Shown piece after piece: positions 1 to 9,083 of a DNA stretch of 64,000 nucleotides. Where the stretch lies: NCBI GenBank assembly GCA_016212925.1, contig JACRDF010000020.1, forward strand, positions 51,615 to 115,614. Direction: 5' to 3'. Each line of letters starts with the position of its first letter. Within the stretch, counting starts at the first letter, position 1. Below the pieces are notes generated by a model that was given only the letters and a program-made list of their open reading frames with translations, ran no database searches and was not told where the DNA came from. The DNA comes from Desulfomonile tiedjei. Lineage in GTDB: Bacteria; Desulfobacterota; Desulfomonilia; Desulfomonilales; Desulfomonilaceae. The translations under genes were made by a program, and so were the position numbers.

Positions 1-2053
1 TCGTTCGCGGTGAATCCACAACCAATTTGCCGGTCATTCCAAGAGGGATTTTGCGGTCTACATTCCGAAAACTTACTGAACATCGGAAGAGGGCTTCCAA
101 GGGGACGTCCGTACGATCTTCTCCTCTTGCCTCAATGGCCATGTCCCCCCCAAAGCGACTCGAGAACGGCATATCTCTGAGGTCCTGCTCCCCGTAAGGT
201 CTAATCTCTTCAATAGTGCCCGTCAGGATTATTCCCGATCCCATTCGGAACCAAATCCTGACGTCTTGGCCGGTGTGAAGTTTGGGAAGATCCTTTGCCG
301 GAACGAGAGCATAAACGGTGCAGTCTGTCAGGGATTCGAACTCGCCCACCACTACCCCTTCACCCGGCTGAAACCCGGTTTGCAACCTGTAATCCATGTT
401 AGTGACCACCCCTTCAAAAGGGGCCACTATTCCGTTTTCGGCCAGGGCAAGGTCTCTTCTAATACGGTCGGTCTTGTGATCCAATTTGCGCAGTTCTATC
501 TCCTTGCTTGCAGCCTCGCCCCGATGCCCCGGATCCAAAAGAAGATACTTTACTTCAGTACGCAATATCTCCCGCCGAATTTCGTTTTCGAACAAAGCCA
601 GCTTCAAAAGGGAATCGTCCAGCGTGAATAACAGAGCCCCCTCTGAGGCTTCTTTGCCCTCACGGATAAAAACATCCGCTACCGAGGTCTGGAGAGGCAC
701 AGTCAGCTTCTGAACCTTGGCCGATGCCAGGTAGCATGGGTAAATAGACCTTCTCGGCAGCGGGGCCACCAAAATCAGGACGATAGCGCAGACCAGAGCG
801 GAAAAAACCAAGACGCCCGATGGCTGCGGATGGATCTCTTTGCGCTTCGAATATAGGGTTCGGACGCCCTTGGTCAAGGGAATCACAATGAACAACACGA
901 ATGCGAGAGAAGCCAGAATCAGGCCCAGGAGCTTGTCAAAACGATAGTAAACACCCACACATATCATGGTGTACAGAAAGAGCCGATACAAGAAAGCGCA
1001 CACCCCGTAGATCGAGAAGATAATGACCTCTCTGGGCGTTGTAGCGGGGTTTACAAAGAGGGAAATCCCGAGCACCCTGTTCATGAACAGGTACTTTACA
1101 TAAGCCAGGGCCCTCGTGGACAGATTTGGCAGTCTGAGCCAGTCCATGAGGATGAAATAGCCGTCAAACCTCATGAGGGGATTGCCGTTGAACAAAACCG
1201 TCGAAAAGAAAGAAACGGCCATAAGGTAAAAGGCCAGTGAATTGATGACCCCGGGATTTGTGAAATACCAAACGTATGTGGCCGCAATTGCCAAGGCGCC
1301 CTCGACCAAAATACCCGCCGCGCTTATAGCTATGCGCTGCTTGCGATCGGCTAACTGCCATGCGTCCGTGGTATTGCAGAACAGGCATGGGAAAAAGATA
1401 AGGAACGCCACTCCCATCTCCGGGACATGAATCCCGAAACTTTTCGCCACGTAAGCGTGAGCAAACTCATGCAGCAATTTCGTAAGAGCAAGGGTTATCC
1501 ATAGATAGATGAGGTTCTCCAGGTTGAAGAAAAACAGGTACTCGGTTTCTGTCCCGGCAAGCCCTGAGATGAGGCAGTAAATGGCTCCGGGCAACGCCAG
1601 GGCAAACAAGCCGATAGTGAACTTGTTGGCAAACAATTTGGCTATCCAGAGCGTCTTTTCCAGAAATTTGTCGGGATTTAAGAGGGGAATAAACATGAAA
1701 TAGATGCTCGCCCAGCGCCTGGCTTTCTTGGAGGCTTCAATTTGTTGCTTGAGGTGCTCCTGAAACATCGCGGTGCCGAATTTAGTGCCCAGGACGAGGC
1801 CCATCTGGGCTGCCTTCGCCACAATTGCCCCCGCCTCCTCAAGCGAATAATAATAGCCCATGACTGCCAGTCGCTCTGTAGCCTCCTCCAGAGTACGATT
1901 ACCATCGAGGGTCTTCAAAAGGCGGTATTCATAGACCGAAAGGTAAAAATACTTCCCCGAGACAGGGTCCTTCAGGACCACGGTGTCTCTGTCCTCCACA
2001 TCGTCGTACTTGTGCGCCTGAAGGTCGACTCGAAACTTGATCCGTCCTTCCAT
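1..2053 (-). CDS. PqqD-like / M50 metalloprotease / HlyD membrane protein (3' end outside window)
   Basis: The reading frame is open from the ATG at 2053 to the left edge, so the C-terminus is missing; about 684 codons are visible. Residues 1-90 look like a PqqD-type winged helix (short strands, then LDGNRTLEEATERL). A multi-span membrane domain follows with the zinc site HEFAH at residues 195-199 and the second M50 motif NPLMRFDGY further on. The last visible part is a periplasmic HlyD-like barrel-sandwich. This order matches the putative peptide zinc metalloprotease family, which is associated with peptide maturation and export. GAGGAG lies 6 nt before the start. It is the last visible gene of a leftward unit with the adaptor and outer-membrane protein, which suggests that the three work on one exported substrate. 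The substrate is unknown and no small precursor peptide gene was recognised nearby. Confidence 0.85.
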   Translation of the reverse strand, partial: MEGRIKFRVDLQAHKYDDVEDRDTVVLKDPVSGKYFYLSVYEYRLLKTLDGNRTLEEATERLAVMGYYYSLEEAGAIVAKAAQMGLVLGTKFGTAMFQEHLKQQIEASKKARRWASIYFMFIPLLNPDKFLEKTLWIAKLFANKFTIGLFALALPGAIYCLISGLAGTETEYLFFFNLENLIYLWITLALTKLLHEFAHAYVAKSFGIHVPEMGVAFLIFFPCLFCNTTDAWQLADRKQRIAISAAGILVEGALAIAATYVWYFTNPGVINSLAFYLMAVSFFSTVLFNGNPLMRFDGYFILMDWLRLPNLSTRALAYVKYLFMNRVLGISLFVNPATTPREVIIFSIYGVCAFLYRLFLYTMICVGVYYRFDKLLGLILASLAFVLFIVIPLTKGVRTLYSKRKEIHPQPSGVLVFSALVCAIVLILVAPLPRRSIYPCYLASAKVQKLTVPLQTSVADVFIREGKEASEGALLFTLDDSLLKLALFENEIRREILRTEVKYLLLDPGHRGEAASKEIELRKLDHKTDRIRRDLALAENGIVAPFEGVVTNMDYRLQTGFQPGEGVVVGEFESLTDCTVYALVPAKDLPKLHTGQDVRIWFRMGSGIILTGTIEEIRPYGEQDLRDMPFSSRFGGDMAIEARGEDRTDVPLEALFRCSVSFRNVDRKIPLGMTGKLVVDSPRT

Positions 2054-2198
2054 GCTCGACTCCTCGCAGGATCATCGTTATTTCAGATTTGTTGTGCGTC
2101 CAAAATTGTCAACAAGCGCTGGTAATTGCAGCTTCCAGTCAATAAGCGATCAAGAGATGTCGGAGGGGCTTACCTAGGCCGTTTCTCCAGGCTCCATG

Positions 2199-3713
2199 TC
2201 ATTGATCAGACATCGATTCTTGATAATTCGTTCCCATTGAACTTTGTAGAGCGGCCAGGGTCGCATTGGCCTCGCCAAGCGCCCGTATTCTCATGATTTT
2301 GGCCTCAAGCAACTCGGCTCTCGCCTCCTCCGCCATGAGCCTTTCCACATCCTGCATGGAGACCCTCGCCTCTACTGCATGCAGGACCTTTCGAAGGCTG
2401 GCCACACTGGATTCCGCATTTTCCAGCTCATCCATCCCGTCGAAGTACTTTAAGGCTGCCAGGCGGACCTGGGAGGTAATCCCCAGTGCTATGGCGCTCA
2501 TTTCTCTCTCCGTCTTCTCGGATTTGATCCGGCTGGCTTTGGACTCGTCGACATTGGCCAGCCATTCTACCAGGTCGAAATAAATCGATATACCAACCTC
2601 TTTCCAAGCGGGATCGTACAGGAATTTATCTTTGTCTCGCGCGTGTCGCCAAAAACCGGTAACCCTTGGGAAATACTTGACAATCGTGCGCTTCAGATCG
2701 TTCACGGAACTCAGGTGAGCAAGGCCTGCCTCGTAAGCCTCGGGCCGTCTACGAACTGCTATCATTTCCAATTCGCATAACTCCGAACTGAACCTCGGCC
2801 TGGAAAGGGCCCCTTCGAGCCGAAATCCTCCATCTATGCAATAATCGGGTGACAAGGCCATTGCCGAAGCAAGAATGTTTCGTTCATTCTCGATGTCGTT
2901 GCGGATCTTCCCCAGAAGCCTCTTCGCCCTGGAGGTTCTCTGTTCCGCTCTGTGGTACTCTTCGACTTTACCCAATCTATCTTGGAGCAATTGTTCCGTC
3001 TTGTATAGCATTCCTTTCCGGAGTGAGAAGAGGTTCTCGGCCAGAGGCAAGACCTCTTGAAGGGCGAGAAGACGAAAAAAGGAGGAGTCTACCAGCTCCA
3101 CGAGTTTTTGGGCTATCCTGAGCTTGTGATAACGAGACTTTGTCGTTTCATTGGCGCTGCTTTTAGTCACATAATAGGCTAGAGCGGCATCCGTCGGGCT
3201 CCACCGGGTCTCCAAGACATAATACCAGGTGCTCCTCTCGTGCCCGGTGGAAAAGCTGGTGACTCCGGGTTGGGCACCGCCGAGGTTTTGCTGTTGATAG
3301 CGTGGATGGGCGCCTTCCAAGCCAAGCACGTCGCTGTAAGAATAGCGCAGATTGCTTCTCTCGCTTAGGTCACCGGAAAAGATAAAATGTGGAAGGATCC
3401 TGGTCCGATTGCTGTACTGAATCGCCTGTTGGGTCAATTCCTCCAGGCGGGCGGCCTGCAAGTCCAAATTGTTGCCCAGCGCAAGAGTTCTGCAATCTTC
3501 CAGGGTCAGAAATCGTTTACCTGTCACCGTTGTAGCGGGCTTGACTCGATGATTAATTAGCGTCATCGCGGAATTGGAGTCGGTGACCTGCACATGATTT
3601 GCAGGGCGGAATCCGTTGAGCAACGACGCCCGACATGACGCCAGCAGCGAAACGAGCAGGCACAGGCTTATTAGCGCAGCTTTCTTGTGAAATCCCTGAA
3701 GCGGGAACATCAT
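2199..3713 (-). CDS. TolC-family outer-membrane efflux lipoprotein
   Basis: A 504-residue protein with a signal sequence ending in a lipobox (LASC, Cys27), so probably an outer-membrane lipoprotein. It has the OEP/TolC layout: an N-terminal segment with TLEDCRTLALGNN, a hallmark of the first helix pair, then long helical stretches and a duplicated second half (KTEREMSAIALGITSQVRLAALKYFDGMDE). Members form the trimeric outer-membrane channel of tripartite pumps. GAGG lies 5 nt before the ATG, and the gene begins only 7 nt after the adaptor stop, so the two are co-transcribed. The 145-nt gap to the M50 gene is also on this strand. The family call is firm; the transported compound cannot be read from the sequence. 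Confidence 0.87.
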   Translation of the reverse strand: MMFPLQGFHKKAALISLCLLVSLLASCRASLLNGFRPANHVQVTDSNSAMTLINHRVKPATTVTGKRFLTLEDCRTLALGNNLDLQAARLEELTQQAIQYSNRTRILPHFIFSGDLSERSNLRYSYSDVLGLEGAHPRYQQQNLGGAQPGVTSFSTGHERSTWYYVLETRWSPTDAALAYYVTKSSANETTKSRYHKLRIAQKLVELVDSSFFRLLALQEVLPLAENLFSLRKGMLYKTEQLLQDRLGKVEEYHRAEQRTSRAKRLLGKIRNDIENERNILASAMALSPDYCIDGGFRLEGALSRPRFSSELCELEMIAVRRRPEAYEAGLAHLSSVNDLKRTIVKYFPRVTGFWRHARDKDKFLYDPAWKEVGISIYFDLVEWLANVDESKASRIKSEKTEREMSAIALGITSQVRLAALKYFDGMDELENAESSVASLRKVLHAVEARVSMQDVERLMAEEARAELLEAKIMRIRALGEANATLAALQSSMGTNYQESMSDQ

Positions 3714-3720
3714 GGAGACC

Positions 3721-4752
3721 TCATTGGACGGACTCCAAGGCCCCGCTCATACCTATGGCAAGCTGCTCTTCAGCATTATTCATCAGTACGAAGATCTTTT
3801 GGGTGCCGGTTTTCGGATCTATGATCGGTTCGATTTTGTCGACCTCACCTACAAATTGCCTTCCGGAGGAATCATTAAACGCGGCTTTCGCCCCTTTTTT
3901 GAAAAGTGGCATAAGATTTTCAGGCACGTATGCCACGGCGTAGACCTTGCTGCTGTCGACCAAAGTAAACATCTTCTCAAGCGAGCCCACCGCCTCAAAA
4001 GGCTCTTTGTACCTAATGGCCAAATAACCGGAAAAGGGGGCTTTGACCTGGCAGGCTTCCAGGTCGAGAAGCGCCTGCTTGAGCAATGTCTCAGCCTCAT
4101 GGATTTTCTGTTCGGTGATTTCAGCCTCCGCCTCGGCCCTCAACAACTCCTGCACGCTGCTTGCGTCCAATGAAACGAGCTTCTCTTTTATTTCCTTATC
4201 TTTTTGCGCTCTCTTCAAGGCTATTCTAAAAGCATCCAGACTTTGCTTTGCTCTCTCCACCCCCAGCGCATAGCGTTTCTTGGAAATCTCGGCTATGATG
4301 ACTCCTTTCTTAACGTGATCGCCAACTTCGAAATTGTAGTGCTCAATGATACCGCTTACCTCCGCGGCTATAGCAGCGCTGCGGAACGGATTAATAATTG
4401 TGGCTTCGATTTTGCCGAGAGTAGTCTTCTGTTGGCTTTGGTCTAAGAAGTCTGGTGGTTCGATCTGCTTAAAAGGCTCGGGATCTCCAGGTGTTATCAG
4501 TACCGAAGGGGCCTTTTCCACGGAATAAGCGGAACTGGTCATGGTCAAGGCGCTAGGGTGGGTCTTTTGGTCGGCAGGGACACTGAAGGCTGAGGAAGCG
4601 GAATTACCTATCCGTGGCTCCGAGCAACCGGGGTCCGGGAGAGAATTTCTTGCCTCATCTGCAAGTGAGAACTGTCCTGAACACAAAAAACACAGAGCGG
4701 CCACAAAGCAAACAGAAAAACCTTTTCGTGGCATCTTTCCATACCCTACCAT
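3721..4752 (-). CDS. Periplasmic adaptor (HlyD/RND membrane-fusion protein)
   Basis: A 343-residue exported adaptor. A hydrophobic N-terminal signal (about residues 11-30) precedes a low-complexity linker. The first lipoyl half-motif lies at about 126-160 (AAEVSGII, then FEVGDHVKKG). A coiled-coil hairpin spans about 160-235, the second lipoyl half (APFSGYLAIRYKEPFEAVG) is at about 238-272, and a beta-barrel follows. Such proteins bridge an inner-membrane transporter and a TolC-like channel. No inner-membrane ABC or RND pump is adjacent; the M50/HlyD protein occupies that place in the operon. The start may instead be the ATG at 4734, which has AGGG at a better distance than anything before 4752. 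It is the first gene of the leftward unit. Confidence 0.87.
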   Translation of the reverse strand: MVGYGKMPRKGFSVCFVAALCFLCSGQFSLADEARNSLPDPGCSEPRIGNSASSAFSVPADQKTHPSALTMTSSAYSVEKAPSVLITPGDPEPFKQIEPPDFLDQSQQKTTLGKIEATIINPFRSAAIAAEVSGIIEHYNFEVGDHVKKGVIIAEISKKRYALGVERAKQSLDAFRIALKRAQKDKEIKEKLVSLDASSVQELLRAEAEAEITEQKIHEAETLLKQALLDLEACQVKAPFSGYLAIRYKEPFEAVGSLEKMFTLVDSSKVYAVAYVPENLMPLFKKGAKAAFNDSSGRQFVGEVDKIEPIIDPKTGTQKIFVLMNNAEEQLAIGMSGALESVQ

Positions 4753-4891
4753 TGCAATAAATAAACTTCTTACTAAAAGAACCGAACCTAGTGAACATAA
4801 TCGTTTGGGTCTTTATCCCATCCACGTCGGCGCTTGTCAAGCAGAAAACCATTATCCCGCCTTGCCGGAGTGGCTGTGATGCACATCCGGG

Positions 4892-5371
4892 TCACTTTGT
4901 TTTTTGTTGTCTCATCTTCCTGACAAGCCTGTCTCTGTGTTCAATTGAGTCTGATGACAGTTTCTTCAACGTTTTCGAATCACGCGTATCCCTTAACTTA
5001 ATAATTCCGGCGTACTTGCCTTCAACGTATGTGTTCTCTATGAGATAAGCTACCAACAGTGCCTTTTCCTCTGTGAGATAACCCATTCGAAGTTGCTCAA
5101 AATTTGTATGTATTCGCGCGGCAAAAGCTTCCAATGCGTCTAGTGGCGAAGAGTCACCAACTTCAAATGCTTCGGGGTGCTCGGCAGCAGCGAGCATCAG
5201 TTCCCTCACCGCATCTTCATGAGCGGTTTCTTCTTCTGCAAGTCGTTCCCAGAATACTTTGCTGCTAGGGAAAGTTTCCGCGCATGACCTGTAGAAATTC
5301 GCAATAGTCCCCTCAACCTGGGCCATTACCTTCATAATTGGCATGATGCTCTCTAGATTCGGGCTTGACAT
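4892..5371 (-). CDS. Ferritin-like / rubrerythrin-type diiron protein
   Basis: A four-helix-bundle protein of 159 residues from the ATG at 5371, chosen because GGAG lies 8 nt upstream; an ATG two codons earlier and a longer frame exist but are less well placed. The diiron pattern is visible: a Glu in MAQVEGTIANFY, EETAH in helix 2, a Glu in NTYVEGKYAG, and SIEHRD in helix 4. These are the E, ExxH, E, ExxH ligands of ferritin-like proteins. There is no C-terminal rubredoxin Cys motif, so it is an erythrin-like protein and not a full rubrerythrin. Likely roles are iron or peroxide handling in the cytoplasm of an anaerobe; the exact reaction is not evident. Confidence 0.78.
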   Translation of the reverse strand: MSSPNLESIMPIMKVMAQVEGTIANFYRSCAETFPSSKVFWERLAEEETAHEDAVRELMLAAAEHPEAFEVGDSSPLDALEAFAARIHTNFEQLRMGYLTEEKALLVAYLIENTYVEGKYAGIIKLRDTRDSKTLKKLSSDSIEHRDRLVRKMRQQKTK

Positions 5372-5740
5372 GATCATAACTCCTTCCATTGCTTGATGCT
5401 GCCGAAACCCATTTTCTTGGCCCAACACGGACAGCTATTAATCGGAGACCTCCGCGCTGTGCCATGTGCACCAGGATTTCGCACTGATCTGTATGCAGGT
5501 TTCGTGCCAAATACGCAGCGAGGAGCCCCGGCAAAAAACAGACTGGCACGACCGCAAAGTTATGGCAGTTCAGCAACTTACCACTCGCACGAAGGTTCCG
5601 GCGTGTCAGACCATTTCCCGCTTTCGCGAAATAAGAAGCCATCGCGCAACTGGGAACGGCTGGTAGTAATTCATTGCTGTTTAATGAGACCGACGAAGCG
5701 GGCATCGGGGCTTATACTTACTAGGCCCCGAAATATCAAG

Positions 5741-5770
5741 TTGACGGATCACCTGAATAGAGGCTATTCT
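5741..5770 (+). promoter_or_regulatory. Candidate sigma-70 promoter in the 5.4-5.9 kb gap
   Basis: TTGACG (5741-5746) and TATTCT (5765-5770) are 18 bp apart and lie about 130 nt upstream of the methyltransferase at 5903. This is the best promoter-like pair in the gene-free stretch 5372-5902, which separates the divergent ferritin-like and methyltransferase genes. Nothing else was recognised in that stretch. Confidence 0.35.
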
Positions 5771-5902
5771 CGATGAAAATTTCCGGCCGCCAATCACCTT
5801 GGACCCGCGGAGGTGACTTCGCGGGCAAGCGTGAAATTTCGTACCTGTGGCCGCTCAGTACGAGCCTGAAAATAAGCGGATTTGATCGAACGGAAATGCA
5901 AC

Positions 5903-7027
5903 ATGTTGAAATCGTGTGTCCTTAGCACCATCAGAACCTTTGGTTACGATGTTAGAAAACAAACGCAGTTATCCAAATTGCTTGCAGTGCATGAAAAAGC
6001 TATTCGAGGAGAGGTCCGCGACTCAGGATCAAACTCGTCGCCCGGAGTCGCGCCGTACCCGGGGCACCTGGGATCAAGGCTTTTTCGGCTCCTGGTGGCT
6101 CCTATTCTTCGGATGAAAGGCTTCGAACTTATTCCACGGCCCAGATACCTGCTGTCGACCGAAGAACAACCGTACGAAACTGCCCCGCGAACCTACAACC
6201 CGGCGAGTCCGAGGTACAGTCTCGATTTGGTGAAGAACCGGCCGGGGCAAATCTATCCGGTGAACGTCCCCACCGATTTGACGGAATCCTCGCGCACCAA
6301 CCCCTTGTTGGCAAAGGTGCGGGCGGAGGGGCTCGACGACCCGGAGCATCTGAGCGAAGTTCTGCGTCAATGCGCAGAAGAGCTTGAAGGCGACCCGGAT
6401 TATCGCAATTTCCGGATCAAACACGCTGAGCTTGAATCGTTCATCAGGAAAGTCAATGCAGCACAACCTGGCGAGTTTCATCCCGGATCTGTCAGTCTTC
6501 AAGAAGGGCTTTTCCTTTACTGGATTGTCCGGTCCCAACGGCCGAAAGTGGTGGTTCAGACAGGGACCAGCAATGGAGTTTCCTGCGCGTTTATCGCTCT
6601 GGCCCTCAAGAAAAACCGAGACGAAGGAATGCTTTTAGCGGTGGATCTCCCCTACATCTATGATCCGGACGATCCGTTTTATCAACAGCCTGTTGTTTAC
6701 GGTGTCTTGATCCCGCCGGGAAAAGGGTCCGGGTGGCTGGTTCCGGATGGCTTGCAGCATGGATTTGATGTTGTCAACGGCGATGCCAAAGAGCTTTTGC
6801 CGGAAGTCCTTGAGAAGGCCGGCAAAGTCGATATGTTCTATCACGACAGCGATCACAGCTACGATCATCTCATGTTCGAGCTGGAATGCGCCCTGCCTTA
6901 CATGAATCCGCATGGAGTCATCGTTGTGGATGACATTGGCTGGACGAGTGCGACGTGGGATTTTGCCGAACGCATCGGATGTTATGGCCACAATCAAGAC
7001 GGCAAGCAGGGGTTGATATTCCTGTAA
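5903..7027 (+). CDS. Class I SAM-dependent methyltransferase, paralogue of the 23.8 kb gene
   Basis: 374 residues from the ATG at 5903. The start was chosen because the paralogue at 23787 begins at the equivalent place (MIKRAIHSAFRAFGFDV against MLKSCVLSTIRTFGYDV). An extended N-terminal half contains the conserved DDPDYRNF-like segment (GDPDYRNFR). The Rossmann methyltransferase domain follows, with motif I QTGTSNG (219-225), an acidic motif II in AVDLPYIYDPDDPF, the segment DMFYHDSDHSYDH (about 310-322) and VVDDIGW. The His/Asp-rich segment resembles metal-assisted O-methyltransferases of the Methyltransf_24/cephalosporin-hydroxylase-like group. It converges on a TIGR04372-type gene. The acceptor is unknown, probably a glycan in view of the neighbours. 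Confidence 0.75.
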   Translation: MLKSCVLSTIRTFGYDVRKQTQLSKLLAVHEKAIRGEVRDSGSNSSPGVAPYPGHLGSRLFRLLVAPILRMKGFELIPRPRYLLSTEEQPYETAPRTYNPASPRYSLDLVKNRPGQIYPVNVPTDLTESSRTNPLLAKVRAEGLDDPEHLSEVLRQCAEELEGDPDYRNFRIKHAELESFIRKVNAAQPGEFHPGSVSLQEGLFLYWIVRSQRPKVVVQTGTSNGVSCAFIALALKKNRDEGMLLAVDLPYIYDPDDPFYQQPVVYGVLIPPGKGSGWLVPDGLQHGFDVVNGDAKELLPEVLEKAGKVDMFYHDSDHSYDHLMFELECALPYMNPHGVIVVDDIGWTSATWDFAERIGCYGHNQDGKQGLIFL

Positions 7028-7132
7028 TTACAAGGTATTCCCGGCCGATGCTGTTTGTGGGTTGACGATTATGGCTGTTGCCAGAATTTTTGCTTGTTTC
7101 CACCCGGTAACCAGCGACTGGGGCTATGGCTT

Positions 7133-7203
<71 letters not shown>

Positions 7204-7309
7204 GCTACAAAGTGACTCCTCAGTAATGGCACCATGCGGCTAGATTAGGTGGGTCTATTCAAGGGCAATCGGACATTAATTCCGGCAATTGCTAGTTGCC
7301 TTCGGCCTC

Positions 7310-8593
7310 TTACATAAGTGCTCGGTAATCCCTCAAAAAGTCACGTCCAACCCGCGCCCCGGAGCCGTAACTGAAATGGCCCGGATGCAGCAGGGCAAGG
7401 AAGTTTTCTTGCAGCATGCGGTCGTCCTCCGTATAGACGGCTTTTCCTTCAGTTTTGTCGAGCATTTCCTCGGCTAACTTTTTGACGTCTTCCGGCTTGT
7501 TGTCAATGAGCCTGATTTTAGAATTCTCATACTCCAGCGTAAACCGGTAGTCTCCAATAGGAGTGCCGAGCACCTGCCGGAAAGGCAGGAGACGCTCGTC
7601 GGTTTCAGACCAAACTAGCTTGGGAATACCCAGGTCGCCTGGTCGTAGAGCAAGAACCGAAGACATGGGAGTGAAATTGGCGCAAGCCACCGGAACACCG
7701 AATATCCCCGATACCCAATAGAGACCTGATCCGGAACCCAGGAAAAATCGTGAACTCGCACACAGGAAGACATCCATCCAATCGCTTCGGAGGTCGCTGT
7801 GACAGTAGTCTATGACTCCTTCCAGCTTGGGAAGGGGTTGCATTGACGGATCTCCCATGCGGAGGCACCAGCCGCCCCGCTCCACTATCGCTTGCATCGC
7901 CGGAATATAGTCATGGACATTTACATCCCGATAATCATGAATGTCCCATTGAAGATAACCTGGTTCTCTACAATGGACGCACACAAACCACGAGTCATCG
8001 GTGAGGCCGAAACTCCGGAGGCATTCCCTCCCGCGCCTGATGTCTTCGTCTGACAGCCTCCAGACCGGCGTACGATCCCCCCATTCTCTGTTAATCGTTG
8101 GGGCCAGAGAAGTGCCCCCGACGATCTGGGCGTATCCGGTGACGTCATATTGCATAGGTCCGGCCCTGGCCAGAGGCTTGAGAACTGCGCAAACAAAGGG
8201 GTTGGTTATGACGGTGAGGTTTGTCTTTATGTATTTCAGCAGGCTAGGGTTGGACACACGTGTTTTCGAACACAGGACTATGCCTCGGTAATCAGGGCGA
8301 CGGCCAAGGAGGCCCTCCTTGACAAAACAGTCCGTTTCGACTGCCAGATGACCTATGTGCTGGCAAGGTATATTGAGGAACCTTATCGGCCTCCTCAAGA
8401 TGTGCCGCTCCAGCAACGGCAGGAGAAGCCCCAATATCCATTCCGCTGAAGCGAACAGGGCTAGTGCGCACTTCCAAAGGAGAGGGTGCTCCTTCAGGCG
8501 ACTTGCGACGGTGCGGGTTAACAGTGGCTTTCTTGACCATTTGACTGGCTGTTTTGTCATTGGGTTTGGTCGCAGTTCATCCTGGAATCGCAT
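7310..8593 (-). CDS. TIGR04372-family putative glycosyltransferase
   Basis: A 427-residue protein with one hydrophobic segment near the N-terminus (about 41-62), so possibly membrane-tethered. The C-terminal two-thirds carry the family pattern: VCVHCREPGY (204-213), GGWCLRMGDPSM, IDYCHSDLRSDWMDVFL and SRFFLGSGSGL. This arrangement is like a nucleotide-binding GT-B C-lobe. The C-terminal half of the fusion protein at 21392 has the same pattern (FICVHAGS, NYSGDKRSDFMDIFL, CRFFVGS). Family members are found in lipopolysaccharide and surface-glycan clusters; donor and acceptor are not known. It is transcribed away from the main cluster and ends facing the methyltransferase at 5903. Confidence 0.7.
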   Translation of the reverse strand: MRFQDELRPNPMTKQPVKWSRKPLLTRTVASRLKEHPLLWKCALALFASAEWILGLLLPLLERHILRRPIRFLNIPCQHIGHLAVETDCFVKEGLLGRRPDYRGIVLCSKTRVSNPSLLKYIKTNLTVITNPFVCAVLKPLARAGPMQYDVTGYAQIVGGTSLAPTINREWGDRTPVWRLSDEDIRRGRECLRSFGLTDDSWFVCVHCREPGYLQWDIHDYRDVNVHDYIPAMQAIVERGGWCLRMGDPSMQPLPKLEGVIDYCHSDLRSDWMDVFLCASSRFFLGSGSGLYWVSGIFGVPVACANFTPMSSVLALRPGDLGIPKLVWSETDERLLPFRQVLGTPIGDYRFTLEYENSKIRLIDNKPEDVKKLAEEMLDKTEGKAVYTEDDRMLQENFLALLHPGHFSYGSGARVGRDFLRDYRALM

Positions 8594-9083
8594 TGCACTA
8601 CAACGTGTTTCGTTCGGCCCTTCTCTACCCGCAGGTAAGTTAGCACAGACTGCCGAAAGCGAACAATACCCCCATCTAACCCACCGAGGTTAATATGAGG
8701 CCATGCGCCGAGTCAATGCTCAGGGCCAAGCAAAATGTCGTTGACTCCAGTAGGAAATCATGTCAAAGTACAATCGTTAATAGGGAAGAATCCTCTGATG
8801 ACCCATCCGGTTGCCGGTCGTCGGACAAGAACATCTAACGGAAGGGTCAACAGCTACAATTTGTGGTTTTAATAGGTTCCGAGGGGTAATGGTGATGTAA
8901 ATGCCTAACATTGTTAGCCAGATATGGGATTTAGGCGGGGGCGGAGCCTGTTCTTATATAATCTCAACCACCACAATCTGCGACCTCCACTCTTAAGCGA
9001 CGCTACCTGTCGCTTGCCTTGTGTCTGCGAACCCGGAAAAGACTATTTTCGAAGGAATGCCATTCTGAGGAGACACAGGAACG
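8594..9083. other. Divergent intergenic region without genes
   Basis: 490 bp between the start of the leftward TIGR04372 gene and the rightward sugar-activation gene. It must carry the promoters for both directions. A TATAAT lies at 8957-8962 but has no good -35 partner at normal spacing. No ORF, RNA gene or strong repeat was recognised. Confidence 0.5.
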
